Positions 1 through 8,549 of a stretch of DNA of 35,968 nt are shown piece after piece. Source of the stretch: an uncultured Oscillospiraceae bacterium (GTDB taxonomy: Bacteria; Bacillota; Clostridia; Oscillospirales; Oscillospiraceae); NCBI GenBank assembly GCA_944385435.1, contig CALWXG010000023.1:1-35968 (forward strand). The letters run 5' to 3'. The notes below the pieces were generated by a model. It did not search any database. It was not told where the DNA came from and was given only the letters and a program-made list of their open reading frames with translations. Numbering within the stretch: position 1 is the first letter of the stretch; every line of letters begins with the position of its first letter. A program made the position numbers and the translations under genes.

Positions 1-596
1 CCCACGTGGTCGCACACATCCTCCAGCTCCCGCAGGTTGTGGGAGGACACCACCACCGTGGTGCCGTGCTCCGCCACGTCCCCCATGAGCAGGGACCAAA
101 CCTGCCGGCGCATCACCGGGTCCAGTCCGTCCACCGGCTCGTCCAGCAGCAGGTAGTCCGGCCGGCAGCACAGCACCAGCCAGAAGGCCGCCTGCTTCTG
201 CATGCCCTTGGACATGCGCCGGATGGCCTGTTTTTCGTTCACCGCCGGGAAGGCCTCCTTCAGCTTCTCGTACCGCTCCAGATCGAACCGGGGATAGATG
301 CTCCGGTAAAAGCGCATCATCTCCCGCACATTGGCCGAGCCGAAATAGTACAGCTCATCCGGAATGCCGCAGATCCGGATCTTGGCGGCGGGATTTTCAT
401 AGATGGGCTTCCCCTCCAGCAGAATCTCCCCCGAGTCCTGCCGGTACGCCCCGGACAGGTGGCGCAGAATGGTGGATTTGCCTGCGCCGTTGGGCCCCAC
501 CAGGCCGTAGATGGCCCCCCGGGGCACCGTCATATCCAGCCCGTCCAGGGCGTGAAAGCCGTCAAAACTTTTGACCACATGTCTGAGCTCTATCAT
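1..596 (-). CDS. ABC transporter ATP-binding protein (C-terminal part outside window)
   Basis: Reading leftwards from ATG at 596, the frame stays open to the window edge. The protein begins MIELRHVVKSFDGFHALDG and carries Walker A (GPNGAGKST), a signature-like RMSKGM, Walker B followed by the D-loop (LLLDEPVDGLDP) and the H-loop (VVVSSHN). It is therefore a cytoplasmic nucleotide-binding subunit that would energise a membrane permease. Its ATG overlaps the stop of the upstream GntR gene by four bases (ATGA, 593-596), so the two are translationally coupled. GntR regulators of the YtrA type usually sit beside such drug/peptide-type ABC ATPases. The permease should lie just left of the window. 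Substrate unknown. Confidence 0.93.
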   Translation of the reverse strand, partial: MIELRHVVKSFDGFHALDGLDMTVPRGAIYGLVGPNGAGKSTILRHLSGAYRQDSGEILLEGKPIYENPAAKIRICGIPDELYYFGSANVREMMRFYRSIYPRFDLERYEKLKEAFPAVNEKQAIRRMSKGMQKQAAFWLVLCCRPDYLLLDEPVDGLDPVMRRQVWSLLMGDVAEHGTTVVVSSHNLRELEDVCDHV

Positions 597-994
597 CGCT
601 GACTCCCCCCTTGGTTTCCTTTCAGCTTTTTGCCCGCCTGAGCCACCCGCTGGCAGCGCTGGGCGATCTCCTCCGGGGTCACCCCCAGGTAGATCAGCTC
701 CTCCGCCAGTTCATCCAGCCGGGTGAGCAGCTCCTCCCGGCGGGTATCGTCGATCTCCTCCCGGCGGGCGGCAAAGCTGCCCTTCCCCGGCACAGAGTAG
801 ACATATCCCTCCTGCTCCAGCGCCTCGTAGGCCCGCTGGATGGTGTTGGGGTTGATGGCCAGCTGGGCCGCCATGCTGCGCACAGAGGGCAGCTTATCCC
901 CCGGCTGGATGGCGCCCACCACCAGCAGCTGACGCAGTCCGTCCCGCACCTGTTCGTAGATGGGCCGCCCATCCCGGTAATTCAGCTGGATCAT
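593..994 (-). CDS. GntR-family transcriptional regulator, YtrA subfamily
   Basis: A 133-residue protein with an N-terminal winged helix (residues about 10-75; motifs PIYEQVRDGLRQ, GDKLPSVRSMA, NPNTIQRAYEALEQEGYV, PGKGSF) followed by only about 55 residues of mostly helical sequence. That short C-terminal part is the YtrA hallmark, too small for a ligand-binding FadR/HutC domain. AAGGAGGG lies eight bases before the ATG. It is first in a two-gene operon with the ABC ATPase. The promoter at 1037-1065 has an inverted repeat at the predicted transcription start, which fits an autorepressor that releases its own ABC transporter on induction. The inducing signal is unknown. Confidence 0.92.
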   Translation of the reverse strand: MIQLNYRDGRPIYEQVRDGLRQLLVVGAIQPGDKLPSVRSMAAQLAINPNTIQRAYEALEQEGYVYSVPGKGSFAARREEIDDTRREELLTRLDELAEELIYLGVTPEEIAQRCQRVAQAGKKLKGNQGGSQR

Positions 995-1020
995 ACGGCC
1001 TTGCCCTCCTTCCGTATTAT

Positions 1021-1034
1021 CTGTATTAGTACAG
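1021..1034. promoter_or_regulatory. Candidate GntR operator
   Basis: CTGTATTAGTACAG is an inverted repeat (CTGTA-N4-TACAG) two bases downstream of the -10 element, over the expected transcription start. Position and symmetry suit autorepression by the YtrA-type regulator. The operator assignment is inferred. Confidence 0.55.
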
Positions 1035-1036
1035 TA

Positions 1037-1065
1037 ATCCTATCATAACCCCGGCCAGCTGTCAA
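1037..1065 (-). promoter_or_regulatory. Sigma-A promoter of the GntR/ABC operon
   Basis: On the minus strand TTGACA (1065-1060) and TAGGAT (1042-1037) are separated by 17 bp, pointing at the GntR gene. The -35 is a perfect consensus. Confidence 0.8.
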
Positions 1066-1169
1066 TATGTTTTACTGCGGGCCCGGTTCTTTTTGCGTTC
1101 AGCGGCCGCTACTGTGCATTTCGCTGTGGAAACCGGGAAAAATTCCCGGCGAAAAGTTACAAAAGACAA

Positions 1170-1198
1170 CTGACAACCCGGCCTTCATCTGCTATACT
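1170..1198 (+). promoter_or_regulatory. Sigma-A promoter of the HD-domain gene
   Basis: CTGACA (1170-1175) and TATACT (1193-1198) with a 17-bp spacer, about 70 bp before the HD-domain start codon. The remaining bases between the divergent promoters show nothing else I recognise. Confidence 0.7.
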
Positions 1199-1267
1199 GA
1201 TTGTAATATTACCCGCCGGCGCGCCGAGGGCCGGCGAATTCTATGAATAAAGGAGCCGCTGAAGCCC

Positions 1268-1765
1268 ATGCCTCGAAACGATCTCGCCCTGGTGAACGCC
1301 GCGTTTCTGGACCAAGTCTCCCCGCTGCTGGACAGCCGGGAAGTCAACGAGATGAAGCGGTGGCGCCGCCATTTCACCGTCACCTGCTATGAGCACTCCC
1401 TGTTCGTCTCCTACGTGGCCTTCCGCATTGCCCGGCGCATGGGCTGGGACTGCCGGGCCGCCGCCCGGGCGGGACTGCTCCACGACCTGTATCTCTACGA
1501 TCCCGCCGACCGCACCGCCCATCCCGGCAGCCAGTGCCTGGACCACCCGGTGGCCGCCCTGCGCAATGCCCGGGAGCTGTGCCCCGACCTGGATTCCAAG
1601 GAGGCCAACGCCATTCTCACCCACATGTGGCCCCTGGCGGTGCACATGCCCCGGTCCCGGGAGGCCATCGCCGTCAATCTGGCCGACAAGCTGTGCGCCA
1701 TCCTGGAAGTGGCCTGCATCTACCGCACCCGCCGGGTCCAGCGCTGGCTGCCCCAGCCCTGCTGA
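1268..1765 (+). CDS. HD-domain phosphohydrolase-like protein
   Basis: A 165-residue soluble protein with the ordered metal ligands of the HD superfamily: His43 (YEHSLFVS), the H72-D73 pair in LLHDLYLYD, later His residues in the LDHPVAALRNARELCP segment and in ILTHMWPL, and a C-terminal NLADKLCAI helix. It is likely a metal-dependent phosphohydrolase acting on a nucleotide or other phosphoester, but the substrate cannot be read from sequence. AAAGGAG lies 12 bp before the ATG, slightly far. The in-frame GTG at 1292 has no better site, so 1268 was kept. It has its own promoter and is followed by the prs promoter, so it is probably monocistronic. Confidence 0.8.
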   Translation: MPRNDLALVNAAFLDQVSPLLDSREVNEMKRWRRHFTVTCYEHSLFVSYVAFRIARRMGWDCRAAARAGLLHDLYLYDPADRTAHPGSQCLDHPVAALRNARELCPDLDSKEANAILTHMWPLAVHMPRSREAIAVNLADKLCAILEVACIYRTRRVQRWLPQPC

Positions 1766-1831
1766 GGCCGGTTCTTGTCACCTCTCTCCAAAAAGGTTTT
1801 GAAAAGAAATTGAAAAAAAGTCGAAAAAACT

Positions 1832-1860
1832 CTTCAAAAAAATTTCCGGTCTGTTATAAT
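1832..1860 (+). promoter_or_regulatory. Extended -10 promoter of prs
   Basis: TATAAT at 1855-1860 is preceded by TG one base upstream (extended -10). The -35 (around 1831-1837) is poor. The start site would leave an untranslated leader of about 230 nt before prs. Confidence 0.7.
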
Positions 1861-1959
1861 GATAGTGGAGTTTTCTGGCCTCCCTCCATTTTTTACTGAA
1901 AGGATGGCGCTTCCCTTGCAGCTCACAGACTCTGACGTCAACGCAATACATGCCGGATC

Positions 1960-2040
1960 CCAGCCTTGTCCTGCGCCGGTCCGGACTGGTTGTCTGACAG
2001 GGCTGGAAGAGAAAACGGAACTGAGCTTTTCCTGCTCAGA
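1960..2040 (+). promoter_or_regulatory. Structured prs leader (function unknown)
   Basis: Within the roughly 330-base gap 1766-2095, the leader has an 11-bp stem pairing 1960-1970 with 1996-2006 (one G-U). It encloses a second near-palindrome, CCGGTCCGGACTGG. A separate CTGAGC/GCTCAG hairpin lies near 2023-2041. No U-tract follows, so it is not a simple terminator. It does not match a riboswitch class I know. A short reading frame at 1859-2092 crosses the region but looks spurious. Confidence 0.4.
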
Positions 2041-2095
2041 CAGGAACAGAGATAGGCCGTCATCATTTACCCACAGAGAGAGGAAGTATTAAATT

Positions 2096-3061
2096 ATGAT
2101 TTCACACGGCAAAGACCTGAAGATTTTCTCCGGCAGCTCCAACAAAGCCCTGGCAGAGGCCATCTGTGAAGACATCAGCATCCCCCTGGGCAACGCCGAG
2201 GTGGGCGCGTTCTCCGACGGTGAGAATTTTGTCTCCATCTATGAGACCGTCCGCGGCTCCGACGTGTTTGTGGTCCAGTCCACCAGCAGTCCCGTCAACG
2301 ACAATCTGATGGAAATGCTCATTATGATCGACGCCCTCAAGCGGGCCTCCGCCGGCCGCATCACCGCGGTGATCCCCTATTTCGGCTATGCCCGCCAGGA
2401 CCGCAAGGCCAAGCCCCGGGACCCCATCTCCGCCAAGCTTGTGGCCAACCTGATCACCCGTGCCGGCGCGGACCGGGTGCTGACCATGGACCTCCACGCC
2501 GATCAGATCCAGGGCTTTTTCGACATCCCCGTGGACAATCTCCGGGGCTCCCCCGTATTTGTGGACTATTTCCTGCGCCGTTACGCCGCCTGTCATGACG
2601 AGACCATGGTGGTCTCCCCCGACGTGGGCAGCGTGGCCCGGGCCCGGGCCTTTGCCCAGAAGCTGGATATGCCCATGGCCATTGTGGATAAGCGCCGTCA
2701 GAAGGCCAACTCCTCCGAGGTTATGAACATCATCGGCGATGTGCGGGACAAACACGTCATCCTGCTGGACGACATGGTGGACACCGGCGGATCCCTGTGC
2801 CATGCCGCCAAGGCCCTGGTGGAACTGGGCGGCGCCAAATCCGTCACCGCCTGCGCCTCCCACGGCGTCCTCTCCGGCCCCGCCTACGACCGCATCAACG
2901 ACTCCGCCCTGGATGAGGTGCTCTTCCTGGACACCATCCGTCCCCGGGAAGATGTGGCCACCATCTGCCCCAAGATCAAATATCTGTCCGTGGCCCATAT
3001 CTTTGCCGAGGCCATTGAGCGCATTTACGAGGAGCGCTCTGTCTCCAAGCTCTTCAACTGA
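2096..3061 (+). CDS. prs: Ribose-phosphate pyrophosphokinase (PRPP synthetase)
   Basis: A 321-residue cytoplasmic enzyme that transfers pyrophosphate from ATP to ribose 5-phosphate. The product, PRPP, feeds purine, pyrimidine, NAD, His and Trp synthesis. Visible family features are GNAEVGAFSDGENFVSI near residue 35, the ATP-loop stretch PYFGYARQDRKAKPRDPIS (about 98-116), TMDLHADQIQGFF, and the PRPP-binding loop ILLDDMVDTGGSLCHAA (about 222-238). Length matches bacterial PrsA (about 315). GAGAGGAAG precedes the ATG. The PRPP made here is the co-substrate of Xpt, encoded at 25988-26560. Confidence 0.97.
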   Translation: MISHGKDLKIFSGSSNKALAEAICEDISIPLGNAEVGAFSDGENFVSIYETVRGSDVFVVQSTSSPVNDNLMEMLIMIDALKRASAGRITAVIPYFGYARQDRKAKPRDPISAKLVANLITRAGADRVLTMDLHADQIQGFFDIPVDNLRGSPVFVDYFLRRYAACHDETMVVSPDVGSVARARAFAQKLDMPMAIVDKRRQKANSSEVMNIIGDVRDKHVILLDDMVDTGGSLCHAAKALVELGGAKSVTACASHGVLSGPAYDRINDSALDEVLFLDTIRPREDVATICPKIKYLSVAHIFAEAIERIYEERSVSKLFN

Positions 3062-3077
3062 GCCTGCAAAGTATTCC

Positions 3078-3106
3078 TTTACCTGAAAGATTTTCTCTGC
3101 TATCAT
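3078..3106 (+). promoter_or_regulatory. Promoter of pth, fused to the prs terminator
   Basis: TTTACC (3078-3083), 17-bp spacer, TATCAT (3101-3106), with TG one base before the -10. The predicted start lies inside the hairpin that begins at the next base. Confidence 0.55.
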
Positions 3107-3140
3107 AGTGGGGCGAGAGGTTCTCTCGCCCCACTTTCTT
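3107..3140 (+). terminator. Rho-independent terminator after prs
   Basis: A perfect 13-bp GC-rich stem (3107-3119 with 3123-3135), 3-nt loop, then TTTCTTT. Confidence 0.85.
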
Positions 3141-3163
3141 TCCCATTTTCCGAGGTGTCTGTT

Positions 3164-3751
3164 ATGCTTTTTCAGAGAAAAGTGCCGGTGACCTGGCTGA
3201 TTGCAGGCCTGGGCAATCCCGGCGATCCCTATGAAAATACCCGGCACAACGCCGGCTTCCGGGTGATCGACGAGCTGGCCGAACGGGGAAACTTCCCGGT
3301 CCAGAAGCTGAAGTTCCACGCCCTGACCAACACGGCGGTCATCGGCGGCCAGGGCGTGCTGGTGATGAAACCGGTGACGTTCATGAATCTGTCCGGCGAG
3401 GCGGTGGGCGAGGCGGCCCGGTTTTACAAAATCCCCCCGGATCATGTGCTGGTTGTCTCCGATGATGTGGATCTGCCCCTGGGCAAGCTGCGCATCCGCA
3501 AGAGCGGCTCCGCCGGCGGCCACAACGGGCTGAAGAGCATCATTCAGCACCTGGGCACCGACCAGTTCCCCCGGTTGAAGGTGGGGGTGGGCCACAAGCC
3601 CCACCCGGACTATGACATGGCCGACTGGGTGCTGGGCAAGCTCCAGGGCGAGGACAAAAAGGCGATGGACCAGGCCGCCCAGCGGGCCGCCCAGGCGGTG
3701 GAATGCCTGCTGGCCCACGGCATCGACAAGGCCATGAATCAGTACAACTGA
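3164..3751 (+). CDS. pth: Peptidyl-tRNA hydrolase
   Basis: A 195-residue Pth1-type esterase that frees tRNA from peptidyl-tRNA dropped by the ribosome. Diagnostic motifs are AGLGNPGDPYENTRHNAG, with the catalytic His in TRHN, KPVTFMNLSGEAV, VVSDDVDLPLGKLRIR and GSAGGHNGLKSI. The ATG at 3164 was chosen over an upstream in-frame GTG at 3155 because GAGGTG (3152-3157) is then correctly spaced and the GTG would overlap it. The family length is about 190. The gene precedes mfd, an arrangement also seen in Bacillus. Confidence 0.96.
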   Translation: MLFQRKVPVTWLIAGLGNPGDPYENTRHNAGFRVIDELAERGNFPVQKLKFHALTNTAVIGGQGVLVMKPVTFMNLSGEAVGEAARFYKIPPDHVLVVSDDVDLPLGKLRIRKSGSAGGHNGLKSIIQHLGTDQFPRLKVGVGHKPHPDYDMADWVLGKLQGEDKKAMDQAAQRAAQAVECLLAHGIDKAMNQYN

Positions 3752-3808
3752 GTTCAGGCCGCCGGCGTTCTCCGCCCCCCCTATTTTGCGTCTCAACGAG
3801 GTTACGGA

Positions 3809-6800
3809 ATGAAAGCATTGCTTCACATTTTAAACCAGGTTCCCGAATTTCAGCAGCTGCTCACCGCTCTGGATGCCGGCGCCTCTCCCGCGGCCGTCAC
3901 CGGCCTGGCTCCGGTCCACCGGGCCCACTTTGCCGCCGGCCTGCACTGCCGGCTGCACTGTCCGGTGGTGATGGTGTGCGCCCAGGAAGAAGAGGCCCGC
4001 CGGCTGGCCGGCGATCTGGCCGCCTTTACCGGGGAGGAGGTCACGCTGCTGCCTGCCCGGGAATTCTTTTTTCACGACGGCGCGGTGGCCTCCCGGCAGT
4101 GGGAACACCAGCGCCTGAGCGTCTTTTCCCGCATGGCCCGGGGGGAGACACCCCTGGTGGTGACCACGGTGGAGGCGCTGCTGCAGCGCACCCTCTCCCC
4201 GGAGGAGCTGACCGGCCACACCGTGTGCGTGGAGACCGGGAAGCAGTACGACCTGGAGTCCCTGGCCGATCAGCTCTCCGCCCTGGGCTATGCCCGCTGC
4301 GACCAGGTGGAGGGCGTCGGCCAGTTCGCCCTGCGGGGCGGCATTCTGGATGTGTATTCCCCCGCCCAGGACCACCCGGTGCGGATTGAATTCTGGGACA
4401 CCGACGTGGACTCCATGGGGCTGTTCGACGTCTCCAGCCAGCGGCGGATCGCCCGGCTGGAGCGGGCGGTCTTCCTCCCCGCCGCCGAGGCGCTCCCCAC
4501 CCGGGACATGGAGGGCCGCTGGCAGCCCACTCCGGATCGGCTGATCCCCGTCCGCTACCCCAAGCTGACCACCGCCGCTCACCATCTGCCCGCAGGGGCC
4601 CTGGTCTGCTTTTCCGAGTCCGCCCGGGTGGCGGAGCGGGCGAAAAACTGGCTGTGGCAGCTGGGAGAAGATGTGCAGGCGCTCCTGGAACAGGGGGTCA
4701 TCACCGGAAAGCAGGCAATCTTTGCCGCCGGCATGGGGGATCTGATGGCCGCCCTTTCCGACGCGCACTGCCTGTGCTTTTTCGACTCGTTCACCACCTC
4801 CTCTTACCCCCTGCCCCCGAAGACGCTGCTGGCGGCCAGGGGCCGGCAGCTGTCCACCTTCGGTGTCAATCTGGACACTGCGGTGGCCGACCTGACCCAG
4901 TTTCAGAGCTCCGGCGCCGCCACGGTGGTGCTGCTGGGCAGTGAACAGCGCTCGCTGAACCTTCAGGCCCTGCTCCGGGAGCGGAAGATCCGCTCCGCCG
5001 TGGACTTCCAGCTCCACGATCTGCCCTCCCCCGGCGGCATCACCATTGCCGTGGGCGCCCTGTCCTCCGGCTTCGACTACGTGGGCAGCGGCTGGGCGGT
5101 GCTGGCGGAGGGCCAGGGGCAGGCGCGCCGGAAGGGAAAGCGCCTGAAGCGGGCGGAGGACCGGCGGAAGGTGGACTCCTTCACCGATCTCTCCCCCGGC
5201 GACCTGGTGGTCCACGAGCACCACGGCATCGGCCGGTTTGTGGGTCTGGTGAAGATGCAGGTGGACGGGGTCCAGAAGGACTACATCAAGCTGGCCTACG
5301 CCGGCAGCGACACCCTGTATCTGCCGGCCACCCAACTGGACGCCATCTCCAAATACATCGGCGGAGGCGACGACCCGGAGAAAAAGAAGCTCTCCAGGCT
5401 GGGGGGCACCGAGTGGGCCCGGGCCAAGAGCAGGACCCGGGCCGCCGTCAAGGATCTGGCCAAAGGGCTCATCCAGCTCTACGCCCAGCGCCAGCGCCAG
5501 CCGGGCTTCGCCTTCTCCCCGGACTCCCCCTGGCAGCGGGAATTCGAAGAGGAGTTCCCCTATGAGGAGACCGAGGACCAGCTGCGGTGCGTCCAGGAGA
5601 TCAAGCGGGACATGGAGGCGCCCCGGCCCATGGACCGGCTGCTGTGCGGCGATGTGGGCTACGGAAAAACCGAGGTGGCCCTGCGGGCGGTGATGAAATG
5701 CGTGCTGGACGGCAAGCAGGCCGCCATTCTGGTACCCACCACCGTGCTGGCCCGGCAGCACTATCTCACCGCAAAGAGCCGGTTTGCAAAGTTCCCGGTG
5801 GAGGTGGACGTGGTCAACCGCTTCCGCACCGCCGCACAGATGAAGCGGGTGCTGGCCGGCGTGTCCGACGGCTCCGTGGACGTGCTCATCGGCACCCACC
5901 GGCTGCTGCAGAAGGACGTGCAGTTCAAGGACCTGGGTCTGCTGGTGGTGGATGAAGAGCAGCGCTTCGGCGTCACCCACAAAGAGCGGCTGAAGGAGCT
6001 GTCCAAACAGGTGGACGTCCTCACCCTGTCCGCCACCCCCATCCCCCGCACCCTGAACATGTCCCTGAGCGGGATCCGGGATATGTCCGTCATTGAGGAG
6101 CCCCCCTCCAACCGCCAGCCGGTGCAGACCTACGTGCTGGAGCACGACTGGTCCGTGCTGGCCGACGCCATCCGGCGGGAACTGGAGCGGGGCGGCCAGG
6201 TGTACTACCTCCACAACCGGGTGGACACCATTGAACGCACCGGCGCCCAGCTGCGGGCCCTGCTGGGGGACAAGGTGGAAATCGCCACCGCCCACGGCAA
6301 AATGAGCCCGGAGGAGCTGGGCGACGTGATGACCCGCATGAGCGACGGGGACGTGGATGTGCTGGTGTGCACCACCATCATCGAGACCGGCATCGACATC
6401 GCCAACGTGAACACCCTGATCATCGAGGACGCCGACCGGCTGGGCCTGGCCCAGCTCCACCAGATCCGGGGCCGGGTGGGCCGCTCTCCCCGGCGGGCCT
6501 ACGCCTACCTCACCTACCGCCCCGGCAAGGCGCTGAGTGAAATTGCCGCCAAGCGGCTGAGCGCCATCCGGGAATACGCCGAATTCGGCTCCGGCTTCAA
6601 AATCGCCATGCGGGATCTGGAGATCCGGGGAGCAGGCAACCTGCTGGGCCCGGAGCAGTCCGGATTCCTCATGAGCGTGGGCTATGACCTGTACCTGAAG
6701 CTGCTGGAGGAGGCGGTGCTGGAGGAGAAGGGCGAGACGCCGCCGCCCCGTCTGGAGTGTCTGGTGGACCTGACGGTGTCCGCCGCCATTCCCGACCGGT

Positions 6801-7210
6801 ATGTCCCCTCCTCCGAACAGCGCATGGACCTCTACCGGCGCATTGCCCGCATCCGCACCCAGGAGGACGCCGACGATATGACCGATGAGCTCATCGACCG
6901 GTTCGGCGATCCGCCCCGGCCGGTGAACAACCTGATCGCCATCGCCCAGCTCCGGGAGGAGGCCGCCGCCTGCCTGATCACAGAGATCACCCAGAAGGGG
7001 GACCGGATTGTCTGCACCCTGGCCCGCTTCCGCCTGGAGGCGGTCTCCGCCCTGGCCAACGCCTTTTCCGGCCGGCTGCTCTTCTCCCCCGGGGACAGGG
7101 CGTCCCTCACCCTGAAGCTCCGGAAGGGAGACGATCCCCTGCGCCAGTGCACCGCCCTGGTCCATCAGTACGCCGGACTGCTCCACGCCCCGGAAGAAAA
7201 CAAATCGTGA
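3809..7210 (+). CDS. mfd: Transcription-repair coupling factor
   Basis: An 1133-residue ATP-dependent DNA translocase that removes RNA polymerase stalled at lesions and recruits UvrA. In order I see the UvrB-like N-terminal module, the RNA-polymerase-interacting CarD-like domain (GDLVVHEHHGIGRFVGL, about 470), Walker A GDVGYGKTE (614-622), DEEQ box (715-718), SATPIPRTLNMSLSG, helicase motif VI region (QIRGRVGRS), and the C-terminal TRCF domain. Full family length, no frameshift. It starts 57 bp after pth and probably shares its transcript. Long antisense reading frames over this gene are GC-driven artefacts. Confidence 0.97.
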   Translation: MKALLHILNQVPEFQQLLTALDAGASPAAVTGLAPVHRAHFAAGLHCRLHCPVVMVCAQEEEARRLAGDLAAFTGEEVTLLPAREFFFHDGAVASRQWEHQRLSVFSRMARGETPLVVTTVEALLQRTLSPEELTGHTVCVETGKQYDLESLADQLSALGYARCDQVEGVGQFALRGGILDVYSPAQDHPVRIEFWDTDVDSMGLFDVSSQRRIARLERAVFLPAAEALPTRDMEGRWQPTPDRLIPVRYPKLTTAAHHLPAGALVCFSESARVAERAKNWLWQLGEDVQALLEQGVITGKQAIFAAGMGDLMAALSDAHCLCFFDSFTTSSYPLPPKTLLAARGRQLSTFGVNLDTAVADLTQFQSSGAATVVLLGSEQRSLNLQALLRERKIRSAVDFQLHDLPSPGGITIAVGALSSGFDYVGSGWAVLAEGQGQARRKGKRLKRAEDRRKVDSFTDLSPGDLVVHEHHGIGRFVGLVKMQVDGVQKDYIKLAYAGSDTLYLPATQLDAISKYIGGGDDPEKKKLSRLGGTEWARAKSRTRAAVKDLAKGLIQLYAQRQRQPGFAFSPDSPWQREFEEEFPYEETEDQLRCVQEIKRDMEAPRPMDRLLCGDVGYGKTEVALRAVMKCVLDGKQAAILVPTTVLARQHYLTAKSRFAKFPVEVDVVNRFRTAAQMKRVLAGVSDGSVDVLIGTHRLLQKDVQFKDLGLLVVDEEQRFGVTHKERLKELSKQVDVLTLSATPIPRTLNMSLSGIRDMSVIEEPPSNRQPVQTYVLEHDWSVLADAIRRELERGGQVYYLHNRVDTIERTGAQLRALLGDKVEIATAHGKMSPEELGDVMTRMSDGDVDVLVCTTIIETGIDIANVNTLIIEDADRLGLAQLHQIRGRVGRSPRRAYAYLTYRPGKALSEIAAKRLSAIREYAEFGSGFKIAMRDLEIRGAGNLLGPEQSGFLMSVGYDLYLKLLEEAVLEEKGETPPPRLECLVDLTVSAAIPDRYVPSSEQRMDLYRRIARIRTQEDADDMTDELIDRFGDPPRPVNNLIAIAQLREEAAACLITEITQKGDRIVCTLARFRLEAVSALANAFSGRLLFSPGDRASLTLKLRKGDDPLRQCTALVHQYAGLLHAPEENKS

Positions 7211-7227
7211 ACCTTTCCCCGCCCCCA

Positions 7228-7256
7228 TTGTCTTTTCCCGCCGGCGGTGATACAAT
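7228..7256 (+). promoter_or_regulatory. Promoter of the foldase lipoprotein gene
   Basis: TTGTCT (7228-7233), 17 bp, TACAAT (7251-7256), with an extended TGA just before the -10. Confidence 0.65.
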
Positions 7257-7316
7257 GTCCCTCGTCCGCCGGGCGGCGCGCCCGGCAACCCTTGAAGAAG
7301 ATAGGAGAATTTGAAT

Positions 7317-8507
7317 ATGAAACATCGCTTGCTCGCCCTGCTGCTGGCTGCGGGCCTGACGCTGTCCCTGTGCGCCTGCGGCGATCCCGCCGCCGGCGGC
7401 AGCGCGGATCCCTCCGCCAGTCCCTCCTCCGGGACGGACGCCTCCGCCGCGCCCTCTTCGGAGATCCAGGTGGATCTCACCCAGGCCCTGCTCCCCTTTG
7501 CCGCCGGGCTGGAGTCCGATGAGACTGCCCTCACCGTCAACGGCCAGGAGGTACCCGCCGACCTGTTCCTGTACTGGCTGGCCCTGAACTGCACCAGCTT
7601 CCAGCAGTACTACGGCATGCCTGTGGACCTCTACGCCGACGCCCTGCTCCAGGACAGTCTGAACATGACGGCCTACTACGTTCTGATGGAGCAGAAAGCC
7701 CTGGAGGAGGGCTGCCCCCTCACCGATGAGCAGAACGCGGAGATCCAGGAGCAGATGCTGGCCAACGGCGAGCAGACCTACGAAAACCAGAAGCTGCTCT
7801 TCGGCCTCACCGACGAGACCATGGAGTTCATTTTTGCCGTGGACAGCTACTACAACAACCTGCTGCAGGCGCTGACCGGGGACCCCACCCAGGAGGACCT
7901 GGACGCCTACCTCTCCGACAACGGTATTTTTTCCGTCAAGCACATCCTGCTCATGACCGTGGACCCCGCGGGCACTCCCGAGGCCCAGGAGGACGGCTCC
8001 TACGCCTATCCCTCCCTGGACGAGGAGACGGTGGCGGAGAAAAAGGCCCTGGCGGAGGATCTGCTGGCCCAGCTCCAGGCCAGCGATGACCAGGAAACCC
8101 TCTTCGACGAGCTGATGAACGAGTACAGCGAAGACACCGGCCTGGCCTACTACCCGGACGGCTACACCTATGACAACACCACCTCCCTGGTGGACGGCTT
8201 CCGGGAGGCCGCCCTGGCTCTGGAGCCGGGCGAGCTGTCCGGCATCGTGGAAACCGACTACGGCTACCACATCATGCTCCGCCTGCCGGTGGACCCGGAG
8301 GACTACCGGGACGCCTGCCGCCAGAGCGGGCTGAACGATCAGATCAATCAGTGGCTGGAAGACGCGGAGATCACCCCGGTGGCGGCGGTGGAAGCGCTGG
8401 ATGTGTCCGATTTCTTTGACCGCTACAATGCCTGGCAGACCGCCATGGCCCAGCAGCTGGACGCCCAGAGCGGCGACGCCTCCCCCGCCCCCTCGTCTGA
8501 TGCGTAA
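7317..8507 (+). CDS. PrsA/SurA-like peptidyl-prolyl isomerase lipoprotein
   Basis: A 396-residue protein exported as a lipoprotein: MKHR, a hydrophobic stretch, then a lipobox ending at Cys21 (LCAC). Next comes a Gly/Ser/Ala-rich linker, then an N-terminal SurA_N-like helical segment (LTVNGQEVPADLFLYWLAL). A parvulin (PpiC) domain lies at roughly 200-330 (VKHILLM, FDELMNEYSEDTG, LEPGELSGIVETDYGYHIM). It should help fold secreted proteins at the outer face of the membrane. The ATG at 7317 was preferred to the TTG at 7311 because AGGAG lies nine bases before it. The last 25 residues are low complexity (Ser/Ala/Pro). Confidence 0.9.
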   Translation: MKHRLLALLLAAGLTLSLCACGDPAAGGSADPSASPSSGTDASAAPSSEIQVDLTQALLPFAAGLESDETALTVNGQEVPADLFLYWLALNCTSFQQYYGMPVDLYADALLQDSLNMTAYYVLMEQKALEEGCPLTDEQNAEIQEQMLANGEQTYENQKLLFGLTDETMEFIFAVDSYYNNLLQALTGDPTQEDLDAYLSDNGIFSVKHILLMTVDPAGTPEAQEDGSYAYPSLDEETVAEKKALAEDLLAQLQASDDQETLFDELMNEYSEDTGLAYYPDGYTYDNTTSLVDGFREAALALEPGELSGIVETDYGYHIMLRLPVDPEDYRDACRQSGLNDQINQWLEDAEITPVAAVEALDVSDFFDRYNAWQTAMAQQLDAQSGDASPAPSSDA

Positions 8508-8549
8508 CAGCCTTTTGCGATTTGTCAAGGATTTTTGGTTAACTCCCCC

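Noticed and set aside
1859-2092. A 77-codon frame in the prs leader
   Set aside because: It begins within the promoter region, has no ribosome site and no recognisable sequence.
3830-7594. A 1254-codon minus-strand reading frame opposite mfd
   Set aside because: Product of high GC and skewed codon positions. No domains, low-complexity translation, and the plus-strand mfd is unmistakable.
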